Assembly (NCBI RefSeq): GCF_009734445.1
Contig: NZ_CP046457.1
Location: forward strand, 186,001-250,000
DNA from: Candidatus Syntrophocurvum alkaliphilum
Lineage (GTDB): Bacteria; Bacillota; Syntrophomonadia; Syntrophomonadales; Syntrophomonadaceae
DNA: 64,000 bases
Reading direction: 5' to 3'
The first letter of the stretch is position 1. Each line of letters opens with the position of its first letter. Below the pieces are notes generated by a model that did not search any database, was not told where the DNA came from, and saw nothing but the letters and a program-made list of their open reading frames with translations. Shown piece after piece: positions 52,656 to 61,394 of this stretch. A program made the position numbers and the translations under genes.

Positions 52656-53927
52656 AAATTGGCAACCGGAGAAAAAATAACTGTTAATAATGGAGTTATA
52701 AATGTTCCAAATCATCCTATTATACCTTTTATTATAGGAGATGGCACTGGACCAGATATATGGAATGCAGCTTCAAGGGTGATAGATGCAGCTGTAGCTA
52801 AAGCTTATAATGGTGAAAAAACAATTGAGTGGAAAGAAATATTAGCTGGTGAAAAGGCATATAATGAGACTGGTGAGTGGCTTCCTAATGAAACATTAGA
52901 AGCAATTCGTGAATACATAGTAGCTATAAAGGGGCCTTTAACAACTCCAATAGGTGGTGGAATTAGGTCATTAAATGTAGCTTTAAGACAAGAACTTGAT
53001 TTATATGTTTGTCTTAGACCAGTACGCTATTTTCAAGGAGTACCATCACCATTGAAAAAACCTGAAGATACTGATATGGTTATTTTCCGTGAAAACACAG
53101 AAGATATATATGCTGGAATTGAGTATGCAAATGGTAGTAAAGAAGTAGATAAGCTTATAAAGTTTTTACAAGATGAGTTTGGTGTTAATAAAATAAGATT
53201 TCCAGAAACCTCAGGTCTTGGAATTAAACCTATCTCTGTAGATGGAACCAAGCGTTTAGTAAGAGCAGCCATTGAATATGCAATTAACGAAGGTCGTAAG
53301 AGTGTAACCTTAGTACATAAAGGCAATATAATGAAATTTACTGAAGGTGCATTTAAGCAATGGGGTTATGATGTTGCTGAAGAGGAATATGGAGACAAGG
53401 TGTTTACTTGGCAACAATATGATAAAATTGTTGAAGATAAAGGCAAAGAGGCAGCAAACAAAGCTGAAGATGAAGCTAAAGCAGCTGGTAAAATAATAAT
53501 TAAAGATTTAATAGCAGATAACTTTTTACAACAAATATTACTTAGACCTCAAGACTACGATGTAGTTGCTACTATGAACCTCAATGGTGACTATATTTCA
53601 GATGCATTAGCAGCTCAAGTTGGTGGAATTGGTATAGCACCTGGTGCTAACATAAACTATATAACTGGACATGCTATATTTGAAGCTACCCATGGTACAG
53701 CTCCTAAATATGCTGGACAGGATAAGGTTAACCCATCATCAGTTTTACTATCTGGTGAAATGATGCTACGTCACTTAAATTGGCATGAGGCTGCTGACTT
53801 AATAATAAAATCAATGGAAAAGACAATATCCAGTAAAGTTGTTACTTATGATTTTGCACGTGGTATAGAAGGGTCAAAAGAAGTAAAAACATCTGAATTT
53901 GCAGATGCCTTAATTAAAAATCTTTAA
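52656..53927 (+). CDS. icd: Isocitrate dehydrogenase, NADP-dependent
   Basis: A 423-424-residue enzyme oxidising isocitrate to 2-oxoglutarate and CO2. It is of the E. coli Icd type: [35 protein letters not shown] (substrate Ser in IRSLN, residue 106), [34 protein letters not shown] and [15 protein letters not shown] with the Lys-Tyr pair that marks NADP use. AAGGAGG precedes the start; ATG at 52653 and TTG at 52662 are the possible codons. The terminator at 53946-53985 ends the unit. Confidence 0.95.
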   Translation, partial: KLATGEKITVNNGVINVPNHPIIPFIIGDGTGPDIWNAASRVIDAAVAKAYNGEKTIEWKEILAGEKAYNETGEWLPNETLEAIREYIVAIKGPLTTPIGGGIRSLNVALRQELDLYVCLRPVRYFQGVPSPLKKPEDTDMVIFRENTEDIYAGIEYANGSKEVDKLIKFLQDEFGVNKIRFPETSGLGIKPISVDGTKRLVRAAIEYAINEGRKSVTLVHKGNIMKFTEGAFKQWGYDVAEEEYGDKVFTWQQYDKIVEDKGKEAANKAEDEAKAAGKIIIKDLIADNFLQQILLRPQDYDVVATMNLNGDYISDALAAQVGGIGIAPGANINYITGHAIFEATHGTAPKYAGQDKVNPSSVLLSGEMMLRHLNWHEAADLIIKSMEKTISSKVVTYDFARGIEGSKEVKTSEFADALIKNL

Positions 53928-53945
53928 GTTATTTTAATAAAATTA

Positions 53946-53985
53946 AAAACTCTGGATAATTGAGTTGTTATCCGGAGTTTTTTTT
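53946..53985 (+). terminator. Intrinsic terminator after icd
   Basis: AAAACTCTGGATAA and TTATCCGGAGTTTT pair (one GU) around TTGAGTTG, followed by a T run. It ends the gatCAB-citrate-icd series. Confidence 0.92.
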
Positions 53986-54036
53986 AATATATTAGTAAAT
54001 ATATGTTTATGTAATAAAGTTTTTGGAGTGGATTAT

Positions 54037-54918
54037 ATGAAAATAGTAGAGATGTATGAGAGTAAGAAACCGGTATTATCATTAGAAATTTTTCCTCCTA
54101 AAATGGATTATCCATTAGAAACAGTATTTAAGACATTAGATGAACTAAAAAAATTAAATCCAAAGTACATTAGTGTAACCTATGGAGCTGGAGGAAGTAA
54201 TAGGGGAAGAACAGTTGAAATTGCTTCAAGGATAAAAAATGAATATAAAATTGAGTCATTAGCACATTTAACATCTATTGGACATAGCAAAGAAGAAGTT
54301 TATTCGATTTTAAATGAACTGTTAAATGAGAACATAAATAATATTATGGCATTAAGAGGTGATATTCCAGGAGGTGTGCAAGAATTTGATATTAAAAATC
54401 AAGAATATATGTATGCTTCAGATTTAATAAAAGATATTAATAAACATAGTGGTGACTTTGGTATTGCTGCTGCTGCTCATCCTGATGGACATCCAGAATG
54501 TTCACGATTAAGTTATGATCTAAATAATTTAAAGCAAAAGGTTGATAGTGGTGTAGATTTTTTGACTACGCAATTATTCTTCGATAATCGTATTTACTAT
54601 GACTTTATTGAAAAATGTACTCAAATAGGCATTAATTGCCCAATTGTCCCTGGAATTATGCCAGTTTTGAATGCAAAGCAAATTAGAAGAATAATTTATC
54701 TATGTGGAGCATCAATGCCAGCAAAATTACTAATATTAGTTGATAAATATGAAAATAACCCAGAAGATATGCAAAAAGCTGGTATAGAATATGCTAGTCG
54801 ACAAGTAGAAGATTTAATTAAAAACGGTGTACCAGGTGTACATTTATACACAATGAACAAATCTCAACAAATTGCTGAAATAGTCCAAAATGTAGGGTTA
54901 GAGATAACAACTAAGTAA
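54037..54918 (+). CDS. metF: Methylenetetrahydrofolate reductase-like
   Basis: A 293-residue MTHFR-family flavoprotein. GGAGTG upstream favours ATG 54037 over an earlier in-frame codon that would run through the terminator T run. The TIM-barrel blocks are PVLSLEIFPPKMDYPLETVF, KYISVTYGAGGSNRGRTVEIA, LAHLTSIGHSKEEV, NIMALRGDIPGG, AAAHPDGHPEC and FLTTQLFFDN. Length is that of bacterial single-domain MetF. It reduces methylene-THF to methyl-THF for methionine or, in acetogens, the Wood-Ljungdahl methyl branch. No metV or other pathway genes are adjacent, so which role applies is open. Confidence 0.93.
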   Translation: MKIVEMYESKKPVLSLEIFPPKMDYPLETVFKTLDELKKLNPKYISVTYGAGGSNRGRTVEIASRIKNEYKIESLAHLTSIGHSKEEVYSILNELLNENINNIMALRGDIPGGVQEFDIKNQEYMYASDLIKDINKHSGDFGIAAAAHPDGHPECSRLSYDLNNLKQKVDSGVDFLTTQLFFDNRIYYDFIEKCTQIGINCPIVPGIMPVLNAKQIRRIIYLCGASMPAKLLILVDKYENNPEDMQKAGIEYASRQVEDLIKNGVPGVHLYTMNKSQQIAEIVQNVGLEITTK

Positions 54919-55009
54919 AAAAATTCTAATAACGCTAAAAAGATATTCACTGTGTTAAGTTGTCAAGCATATGCCGTTAAATGATGTTTCCTCTAGGTAA
55001 AAGAAATTA

Positions 55010-55038
55010 TTATCATTATTGGTGGCGTTTGTTATAAT
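55010..55038 (+). promoter_or_regulatory. Promoter of the cardiolipin synthase gene
   Basis: TTATCA (55010-55015) and TATAAT (55033-55038) are 17 bases apart, with a TG extension before the -10. It is 59 bases before the ATG. Confidence 0.6.
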
Positions 55039-55097
55039 TAAATTGCAAATTATATTAGATTGTTATTGGTTATGTAAATTTAGGAAAGAGGCTACGC

Positions 55098-56645
55098 ATG
55101 AATAAAAAAATAATTTTAAATATAATTATTTTTTCTTTCTTAGTAATGTTAGCCGGTATTATTTTATATTTTCATATTCCAGATATGACTATAAATTTAA
55201 AAGATATAAATTTAGCTACTAGTATTGTTTCAGCATTTTTTTCATTAACAATTATTTTTATTGCTATTACAATATTTTTAGAAAAACATGATTCGAATAA
55301 AACGGTAGCATGGTTATTAATATTAGCTGTTTTTCCAGTTGTAGGATTTATATTATATTTATTTTCAGGGCGCAATATTACTAGGCGACACTTTTTTAAC
55401 AAAAGAAATAGTTATGATTTAGAGGTTCCAGATGAAATACTAGAATATCAATTAAAACATTTGCAGGAAGGTAGTTTGTTTAACCAAATTGAACTTGACA
55501 AATATAAAAATTTGCTTACTCTTTTACTAAACAATGGCAGATCACCTTTTACAACTAACAATGCGACAAAAGTACTTAATAATGGTGATGAAGCATTTCC
55601 GGAAATATTTAGATGTATAGAGCAAGCAACTCATCACATACATGTTGAATCATTTGTTATAAAAGATGATGAATTAGGTAGACAGTTTAGAGATGCTTTA
55701 ATTAAAAAAGCAAAACAAGGTGTCAAAGTTAGAGTATTATATGATGGTGCAGGTAGCTGGAAGTTAGGTCGAAAATACATCAAACCACTTGAAGATGCGG
55801 GTGCTGAAGCTGTTTGTTTTGCACCGATTTTTATACCGTATCCTGGTTATAGGGTGGATTACAGAAACCATAGAAAAATAATAATAATTGATGGTAATGT
55901 TGGATTCGTAGGTGGGCTAAACATTTCTGATGATTATGTTCATAAAGGCCGTTTGGGTTTTTGGCGTGATACCCATTTGAAAATAGAAGGCGAAGCAGTA
56001 ATGTTTTTGCAAAGAGTATTTGTGAAAGATTGGCTATTTGCAACTGGTGAAAATATACAAAACCTTTGTTATTTTAACACTTATAAATATTATGGTTATG
56101 AACTTATACAGATAGCAGACAGTGGACCTGACTCACATTGGGAATCAATCAGTCAGGTTTATTTTGTTGCCATGGCAGCTGCAACTGAAAAAATATATTT
56201 TTATACTCCTTATTTAGTTCCAAATGAGTCAATATTAACAGCTTTAAAAACAGCCGCTCTAGGAGGAGTAGATGTAAAACTAATTGTTCCAGGAACACCA
56301 GATAAATTTATAGTTTATTGGGCTACAAAGTCATATTTTGAAGAATTACTTGAAGCTGGAGTTAAAATATATCAGTACCAGAAGGGGTTTGTTCATTCAA
56401 AGGTATTAATTGTAGATGGGGTAGTAGCTTCAGTAGGAAGTGCTAATATGGATATACGAAGTTTTCAGCTTGATTTTGAACTTAATGCAATAATATATAA
56501 AAGCCTACGAATTGAAGAACTAGAAAACGACTTTATTGAAGATATAAAAGATAGTAAAGAAGTTAGTTTATCTGATTATAAAAATAGAAACCTATCAGAT
56601 AAATTTAAAGAATCAGTAGGCAGATTACTTTCCCCATTATTATAG
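55098..56645 (+). CDS. cls: Cardiolipin synthase
   Basis: A 515-residue phospholipase D superfamily membrane enzyme that condenses two phosphatidylglycerols. Two N-terminal helices (IILNIIIFSFLVMLAGIILYF and LATSIVSAFFSLTIIFIAITIFL) and a third hydrophobic stretch precede the soluble domains. The two HKD motifs are NHRKIIIIDG and HSKVLIVDG, each followed by GGLN or GSAN segments. HIHVESFVIKDDELG and the closing RSFQLDFELNAIIY are typical of Firmicutes Cls. ATG follows AGGAAAGAGG. Confidence 0.96.
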   Translation: MNKKIILNIIIFSFLVMLAGIILYFHIPDMTINLKDINLATSIVSAFFSLTIIFIAITIFLEKHDSNKTVAWLLILAVFPVVGFILYLFSGRNITRRHFFNKRNSYDLEVPDEILEYQLKHLQEGSLFNQIELDKYKNLLTLLLNNGRSPFTTNNATKVLNNGDEAFPEIFRCIEQATHHIHVESFVIKDDELGRQFRDALIKKAKQGVKVRVLYDGAGSWKLGRKYIKPLEDAGAEAVCFAPIFIPYPGYRVDYRNHRKIIIIDGNVGFVGGLNISDDYVHKGRLGFWRDTHLKIEGEAVMFLQRVFVKDWLFATGENIQNLCYFNTYKYYGYELIQIADSGPDSHWESISQVYFVAMAAATEKIYFYTPYLVPNESILTALKTAALGGVDVKLIVPGTPDKFIVYWATKSYFEELLEAGVKIYQYQKGFVHSKVLIVDGVVASVGSANMDIRSFQLDFELNAIIYKSLRIEELENDFIEDIKDSKEVSLSDYKNRNLSDKFKESVGRLLSPLL

Positions 56646-56683
56646 TAAATAAAGATGAATATGAATATATACGTTAAAAAACA

Positions 56684-56712
56684 AATGAGGGAAAGCCTAT
56701 CTTTCCCTCATT
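56684..56712. terminator. Hairpin terminator between cls and degV
   Basis: AATGAGGGAAAG and CTTTCCCTCATT around CCTAT. The T run (TTTGTTTTTT) exists only in the minus direction, so it best serves degV. In the plus direction a MITE fragment begins 8 bases later. Confidence 0.8.
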
Positions 56713-56720
56713 AATTGCAT

Positions 56721-56780
56721 GATAAACATGTTTGCTCGGCCGATTCCATAGCCTTAGCTTAGCTTTTTGCAGTTAAACCA
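56721..56780 (+). repeat. MITE copy C (60-bp 3' fragment)
   Basis: GATAAACATGTTTGCTCGGC through TTTTGCAGTTAAACC matches the last 60 bases of copies A and D. The left 150 or more bases are missing. It lies between the degV stop and its terminator. Confidence 0.8.
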
Positions 56781-56802
56781 AAATTAAATTATTATTAATT
56801 AT

Positions 56803-57630
56803 CTAATAATACGCTATACCAACAGTACCTGGACCTACATGTGAACCGATTACTGGACCTGGTTCGGTTACCACTATAGGTCCTGTATAGTGTGCCCTTA
56901 AAATTTCTTCTAATATTTTAAGTTCTTCTAAAGCATCTACATGTAATAATGAAATTTTTTCAATTTTATCAATATCAGTAATAAGATAATCCATCATTTT
57001 ATGATAAGCTTTTTGGCTAGTTCTAACTTTTTCATGTAAACTAATTTTACCATCCTCTAAAGTTAAAATAGGCTTCATTTGTAGTATATTACCTAAAAAA
57101 CCGCTTAGATGACTAACTCTGCCGCCACGCACTAGGTATTCTAGATTTCCCACAGCAAAAAACAGCTTACCATTCTGCTGAATTTTGTATATTTCATTAA
57201 TAATATTTTCAGTAGTTTCATTTGAGTCTAACATTTCTTGAACTTTATAAATTTGAAAACCTAAGCCAATAGCTGCTGACTTAGAATCTACAAGATGTAT
57301 TTTAATATTATCAGTCTTTAATAAATCCTTTGCCATTTCTGCAGATTGATACGTACCAGATAAAGCAGCAGACAAAACAATAACAAAAGCCTCATCACCT
57401 GGCTTTAGCTGTTCATATATTTCTAGAAATTCACCTACTGCTGGCTGAGATGTAGAAGGGAATATTTTTTCATTTCTTAATCTATTATAATAAGTTTTGT
57501 TATCATAATAACCTTCTTTAAATACTTCATTTCCAAGATGTACATTTAAAGGTACAACTTTAATGTTATTTTCTTTTATATAGTCATCTGGCAAATATGC
57601 TGTACTATCTGTAATTACAACCCTCATCAT
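56803..57630 (-). CDS. DegV family fatty-acid-binding protein
   Basis: A 275-residue DegV protein. AAGGAGGT upstream of the ATG at 57630 fixes the start and excludes a longer open frame. The family pattern is MRVVITDSTAYLPDD, FPSTSQPAVGEFLEIYE (TSQP loop), EAFVIVLSAALSGTYQSAEM, HLVDSKSAAIGLGFQ, FFAVGNLEYLVRGGRVS and a closing TEPGPVIGSHVGPGTVGIAYY. Members bind a fatty acid and serve as FakB partners of the FakA kinase; no fakA is present here. A Spo0A-box-like sequence lies about 15 bases upstream of the start. Confidence 0.94.
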   Translation of the reverse strand: MMRVVITDSTAYLPDDYIKENNIKVVPLNVHLGNEVFKEGYYDNKTYYNRLRNEKIFPSTSQPAVGEFLEIYEQLKPGDEAFVIVLSAALSGTYQSAEMAKDLLKTDNIKIHLVDSKSAAIGLGFQIYKVQEMLDSNETTENIINEIYKIQQNGKLFFAVGNLEYLVRGGRVSHLSGFLGNILQMKPILTLEDGKISLHEKVRTSQKAYHKMMDYLITDIDKIEKISLLHVDALEELKILEEILRAHYTGPIVVTEPGPVIGSHVGPGTVGIAYY

Positions 57631-57644
57631 TGCTAACCTCCTTG

Positions 57645-57652
57645 TTGTCGAA
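57645..57652. promoter_or_regulatory. Spo0A-box-like site upstream of degV
   Basis: TTGTCGAA, the core of the 0A box consensus, followed by AAAA. The site lies 15 bases before the degV start, i.e. in its leader or promoter. It is short, so chance occurrence is possible. Confidence 0.35.
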
Positions 57653-57762
57653 AAATTCTGAATAATAACTAGCTTATAATACATATTTTTATAAACACTG
57701 TCAATAAATAATATTATTATAAAATATTTTATATGCTAGAGCTTGTTTAGAAAAGTGTAAAA

Positions 57763-57796
57763 AATAGAAAAGGAAACTATTGTTCCCTTTTCTATT
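57763..57796 (-). terminator. Intrinsic terminator of the hybrid kinase gene
   Basis: AATAGAAAAGGAA and TTCCCTTTTCTATT pair with one bulge; on the minus strand a run of T follows. It is 44 bases beyond the kinase stop codon. Confidence 0.85.
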
Positions 57797-57839
57797 ATAT
57801 AGTATTTTTACCTTTCTTTTTTCTTTTATAAAATCAGTA

Positions 57840-60800
57840 TTAAGACACTTCTGAATTGATGTTTTCAAAATTGTTTTGTAATCTATTTGCTAATATTGGT
57901 AGTTTTGAATAATTGCCTTCAGTTGCTGCATTTTCAATAAATTCTGCGGTTTTTGATAGACTTGTATATCCATACATACCTGCTGTTCCTTTAATATCAT
58001 GACTTATACTTTTTATTAAGTTTTTATCTTTTGTTTTAACTGCATGATCTAATTCATTTATCATTTCCCTCATTATTTCTATAAACTCAGGTATTAAGCT
58101 ATCTATTAACTGGTTTGAATCATGATGTGTAGCTTTTTTTCTTAAATATTCGTGATTAGTAAATTTTTTAATTTCTTTAATAAGTTGTTCAGTTTTAAAA
58201 GGTTTTGCTACATATGAATCACATCCATAGGATAAACATTTTTCTTTATCTCCTGTCATTGCATTTGCAGTCATAGCTATGATAGGTATATGCTTTAAAT
58301 TTTTATTTTGTTTAATAATTTGGGTTGCTTCATATCCATCCATTAGAGGCATTTGCATATCCATAAGTATAATATCAAATGAATATCTTTTTAGAATACT
58401 GATACATTCTAATCCATTATTTACTGCTTGTACTTCAAATCCATAATTACTTAAAGCCTGTCCTACAATACTTTGATTAAGCTCATTATCTTCTACTATT
58501 AAAACTGATATGGGAATGAAACCATTAAACAAATCATTGTCATCATATAAATTAATCTGCTCAGGTAAACACTCATGCATAGTCTCGTTAACTGTATCTA
58601 CTGGTATTTGGAATGTAAATACAGACCCCTTATTTACTTGGCTTCTAACTTCTATTGTTCCGCCCATTAATTCTATTAATTTATTACAGATATATAAACC
58701 AAGACCAGTGCCTCCATATTCTCGTACTGTAGAACTATCGCCCTGAGTGAATGGGTCAAATATGAAAGGCATCTTATTTTCTGGTATTCCAATACCAGTA
58801 TCGGTTATTGAAATGTATAACCAATTTTTATCGTCTGTAGTAGTTTGCCAATCAGTTTCTATATTTATATATCCTTTATGAGTAAATTTAACTGCATTAT
58901 ATAAAAGATTAGTTATTATTTGGCGCAATTTTATTTGATCTGTATAAATTTGTTTAGGGTCATAATCTATATTTATCTTTAAGTCTAAGCCTTTATCTCT
59001 AAGTGATGGCTCAATGACACTAATACATTTTTTTAGTAAATCAGTTATATCAGTTGGTTCAGGGTTTAACTCTATTAGTCCAACTTCAATTTTAGATACA
59101 TCTAATATTTCATTAAGTAGCTGTAGAAGTTGTCCACCACATTCGCGAATTATTTTTACGTTTTCTACTTGTTCTTCACTTAAGGCATTTTGTTCTAATA
59201 AATCAGCACACCCTAAAATACCTATCATAGGAGTACGTATTTCATGACTCATATTTGCTAAAAATTGACTTTTTGCCACATTCGCACTTTCAGCTTTTCT
59301 GCGTGTTTCAACAAGTTCTGTGATATCTGTTGAAATAATAGTTATACCAGTAATAATATCATCTTGTCTAAGTGCATCTATTCGATGCATAAATGTTCTA
59401 TCTTTATTATTTACTAAAAATGATGTTTCCTCTTGCCAACTTTCACCTGAGAGAACTAAGTTTTTTATCATTTCTAGTTTTTCAAGTGGAAGATTAACAA
59501 TATCCAAAATATTTTGTTTGTATAGGAATTCTGATGATAGACCAAATAATTTTTCAGCTTGTCTATTAATATAAGAAAAATTTCCATCAGTATCCAATAC
59601 AATTATACTTTCTTGTATATTAGCTAATAAATGAGCTTGATATTTAATTTTATCTTCAGCTAACTTTCGATCATTGATATCTATTATGTTAGTTTCAATT
59701 ACTTGCATATTAGGATTATAACGTGCATAAAGCTCAAAATACTTTATTGTTCCATCTTTACAAAGTCCTTTCATTTCAAACTGACTTACAAAATGGTTAT
59801 CTTTTAATAGAGACATTAGATGATCTCGATCTGATTTATTAGCCCAAAAATTTAGCGATGGTTTTTCTATTAGTTCATCTTTTCTACTATAGCCAAACAT
59901 TTCAACTAGTTTTTGATTTACCATATATGTTATTGAGCCATCAATAGAGGTTGTAATTAATCCTACTTGAGCATTGTCATAGAGTGAACGATATTTTTTT
60001 TCAGAATCTTGTAAGAGCTTTTGGGTTATGTACTGCTCTGTAATGTTGTTTGCTATGAATAGCCACCCATTTATCCTATTGTTTTTGTCAAAAATTGGCT
60101 GGGCAATTTCACTAATATAAATATATTGATCAGGAAGCTGCATTTTATAATTAAATTTAAATTGAGTATTTTTAAAATTTGCTTGCTTTATTTTTTCTTG
60201 ACGTTCTTGTTCATCTTTCCAATCTACCCAATCAGATGTATGTGTGCCGATGAATATTTCAGGATCCATTCCTAATTGGTTTTTAACTGCCTGATTAATA
60301 TAGGTAATACACATGTTCTTGTCGGTTTTATAAATAATGTTATATGAGTTTTCTACTATGTATCTATATCTTTCTTCTGAATGCTTTAATTTTTCTTCCA
60401 TTTCTATGCGCTCACTTATATTACGGGCAGTTGTAATAATTTTAACTTTTGAGTTTTTGGCAATAGGTGTAGAAGACATTTCTAGGTGGATATAATTGTC
60501 GTTTTTACATAGGCACCTTATTGTAATAACTGGTATAGAAAAAAACTTATTTTCTTTTTGCTTTTCAATAAGAGCATGTAGTTCTTTTATTTTTTCTCTA
60601 TCTTCTGGATGTATAAGCTCAATGAGGTTTTTATGTTTTATTAATTCATCTGTTGTATAACCTAGAATATTTTCAACTGTATTACTAATGAAGGTAATTC
60701 TTTTTTTATTGATATCAAATATAAAAATTATTTCAGTTAACATGTTAATTAATGATTGATAATCGTTATTATTAAATCTTAGAGAGCTTGGTTTTACAAT

Positions 60801-61019
60801 ATTATAAATGGCTTTTTCATGGAGTGAATTAGTAAGCTCCATATAAATTAAAACTATGGTACTTAAAGTGATTAAAACAAGAGGTATGATAATTATGTCA
60901 AAAAATGAACTACTAAGGCCTTGAATTGCCATAATACGTTCAGCTAATACAATGATTACGATTATACTTAGTAATAAAAGTGCTATACTTAATCTATTTC
61001 GATTTATAATGTGCATCAT
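57840..61019 (-). CDS. Hybrid sensor histidine kinase with PAS, REC and HPt domains
   Basis: A 1059-residue membrane kinase. Two helices lie at about 10-28 and 38-60 with a very short outside loop. PAS-type sensor domains lie at about 85-203, 211-330, 338-452 and 460-570. HisKA has the phospho-acceptor His592 in ANMSHEIRTPM. HATPase_c follows, with NLLYNAVKFT (N box), DTGIGIP (G1), FDPFTQ (F) and GGTGLGLYI (G2). The receiver is at about 838-950 with IVEDNELN and phospho-Asp887 in LMDMQMP, and K939 in VAKPF. The HPt at about 985-1059 has His1007 in SHDIKGTAGMYG. This is a full phosphorelay in one chain, with no response regulator beside it, so its target is unlinked. Confidence 0.95.
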   Translation of the reverse strand: MMHIINRNRLSIALLLLSIIVIIVLAERIMAIQGLSSSFFDIIIIPLVLITLSTIVLIYMELTNSLHEKAIYNIVKPSSLRFNNNDYQSLINMLTEIIFIFDINKKRITFISNTVENILGYTTDELIKHKNLIELIHPEDREKIKELHALIEKQKENKFFSIPVITIRCLCKNDNYIHLEMSSTPIAKNSKVKIITTARNISERIEMEEKLKHSEERYRYIVENSYNIIYKTDKNMCITYINQAVKNQLGMDPEIFIGTHTSDWVDWKDEQERQEKIKQANFKNTQFKFNYKMQLPDQYIYISEIAQPIFDKNNRINGWLFIANNITEQYITQKLLQDSEKKYRSLYDNAQVGLITTSIDGSITYMVNQKLVEMFGYSRKDELIEKPSLNFWANKSDRDHLMSLLKDNHFVSQFEMKGLCKDGTIKYFELYARYNPNMQVIETNIIDINDRKLAEDKIKYQAHLLANIQESIIVLDTDGNFSYINRQAEKLFGLSSEFLYKQNILDIVNLPLEKLEMIKNLVLSGESWQEETSFLVNNKDRTFMHRIDALRQDDIITGITIISTDITELVETRRKAESANVAKSQFLANMSHEIRTPMIGILGCADLLEQNALSEEQVENVKIIRECGGQLLQLLNEILDVSKIEVGLIELNPEPTDITDLLKKCISVIEPSLRDKGLDLKINIDYDPKQIYTDQIKLRQIITNLLYNAVKFTHKGYINIETDWQTTTDDKNWLYISITDTGIGIPENKMPFIFDPFTQGDSSTVREYGGTGLGLYICNKLIELMGGTIEVRSQVNKGSVFTFQIPVDTVNETMHECLPEQINLYDDNDLFNGFIPISVLIVEDNELNQSIVGQALSNYGFEVQAVNNGLECISILKRYSFDIILMDMQMPLMDGYEATQIIKQNKNLKHIPIIAMTANAMTGDKEKCLSYGCDSYVAKPFKTEQLIKEIKKFTNHEYLRKKATHHDSNQLIDSLIPEFIEIMREMINELDHAVKTKDKNLIKSISHDIKGTAGMYGYTSLSKTAEFIENAATEGNYSKLPILANRLQNNFENINSEVS

Positions 61020-61394
61020 TTTCTTGTCCCCCCATTAATCTCCCCATACTGACATCCAAATTAAGCGTAAATATACGATACACTATAAATGGCAAAAATC
61101 TTGTCTCCTTATGACTCCATTACAGCGAAATTTTTTAGATTTAATGACGAACACGGTCTAAACTAGTAAAAATTAATAATATTAGTCTATAAATATTTTT
61201 AAACACGGTTATAGAGTGTTTGATTTTCAACAGCTGTAAGTTTGTAACCATAATTTTGTAGTATATATAAGGTAATTTTTTCAACAATTCTTGTCGAAAA
61301 AAAAGGATTAAGCCATGTTGATAGGGAATATGTTCAATATCTGTAAAAACACTTCATTTAAGGTAAGCTTTTATTATTTGCGGGAGGGATAGAA
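61020..61394. other. Divergent intergenic region between kinase and glucosaminidase
   Basis: A 375-base AT-rich gap holding the promoters of two divergent genes. A Spo0A-box-like TTGTCGAAAAA lies at 61291-61301. I see no open frame with a ribosome site and no riboswitch consensus. Confidence 0.55.
61291..61301. promoter_or_regulatory. Spo0A-box-like site upstream of the glucosaminidase gene
   Basis: TTGTCGAAAAA, 94 bases before the start at 61395. A similar ATTGTCGAAAAAA occurs at 62648-62660 and another upstream of degV, three within 5 kb. Confidence 0.4.

Noticed and set aside
61020-61394. Cyclic-di-GMP or other riboswitch upstream of the glucosaminidase
   Set aside because: No conserved GEMM or other aptamer block could be found by eye.
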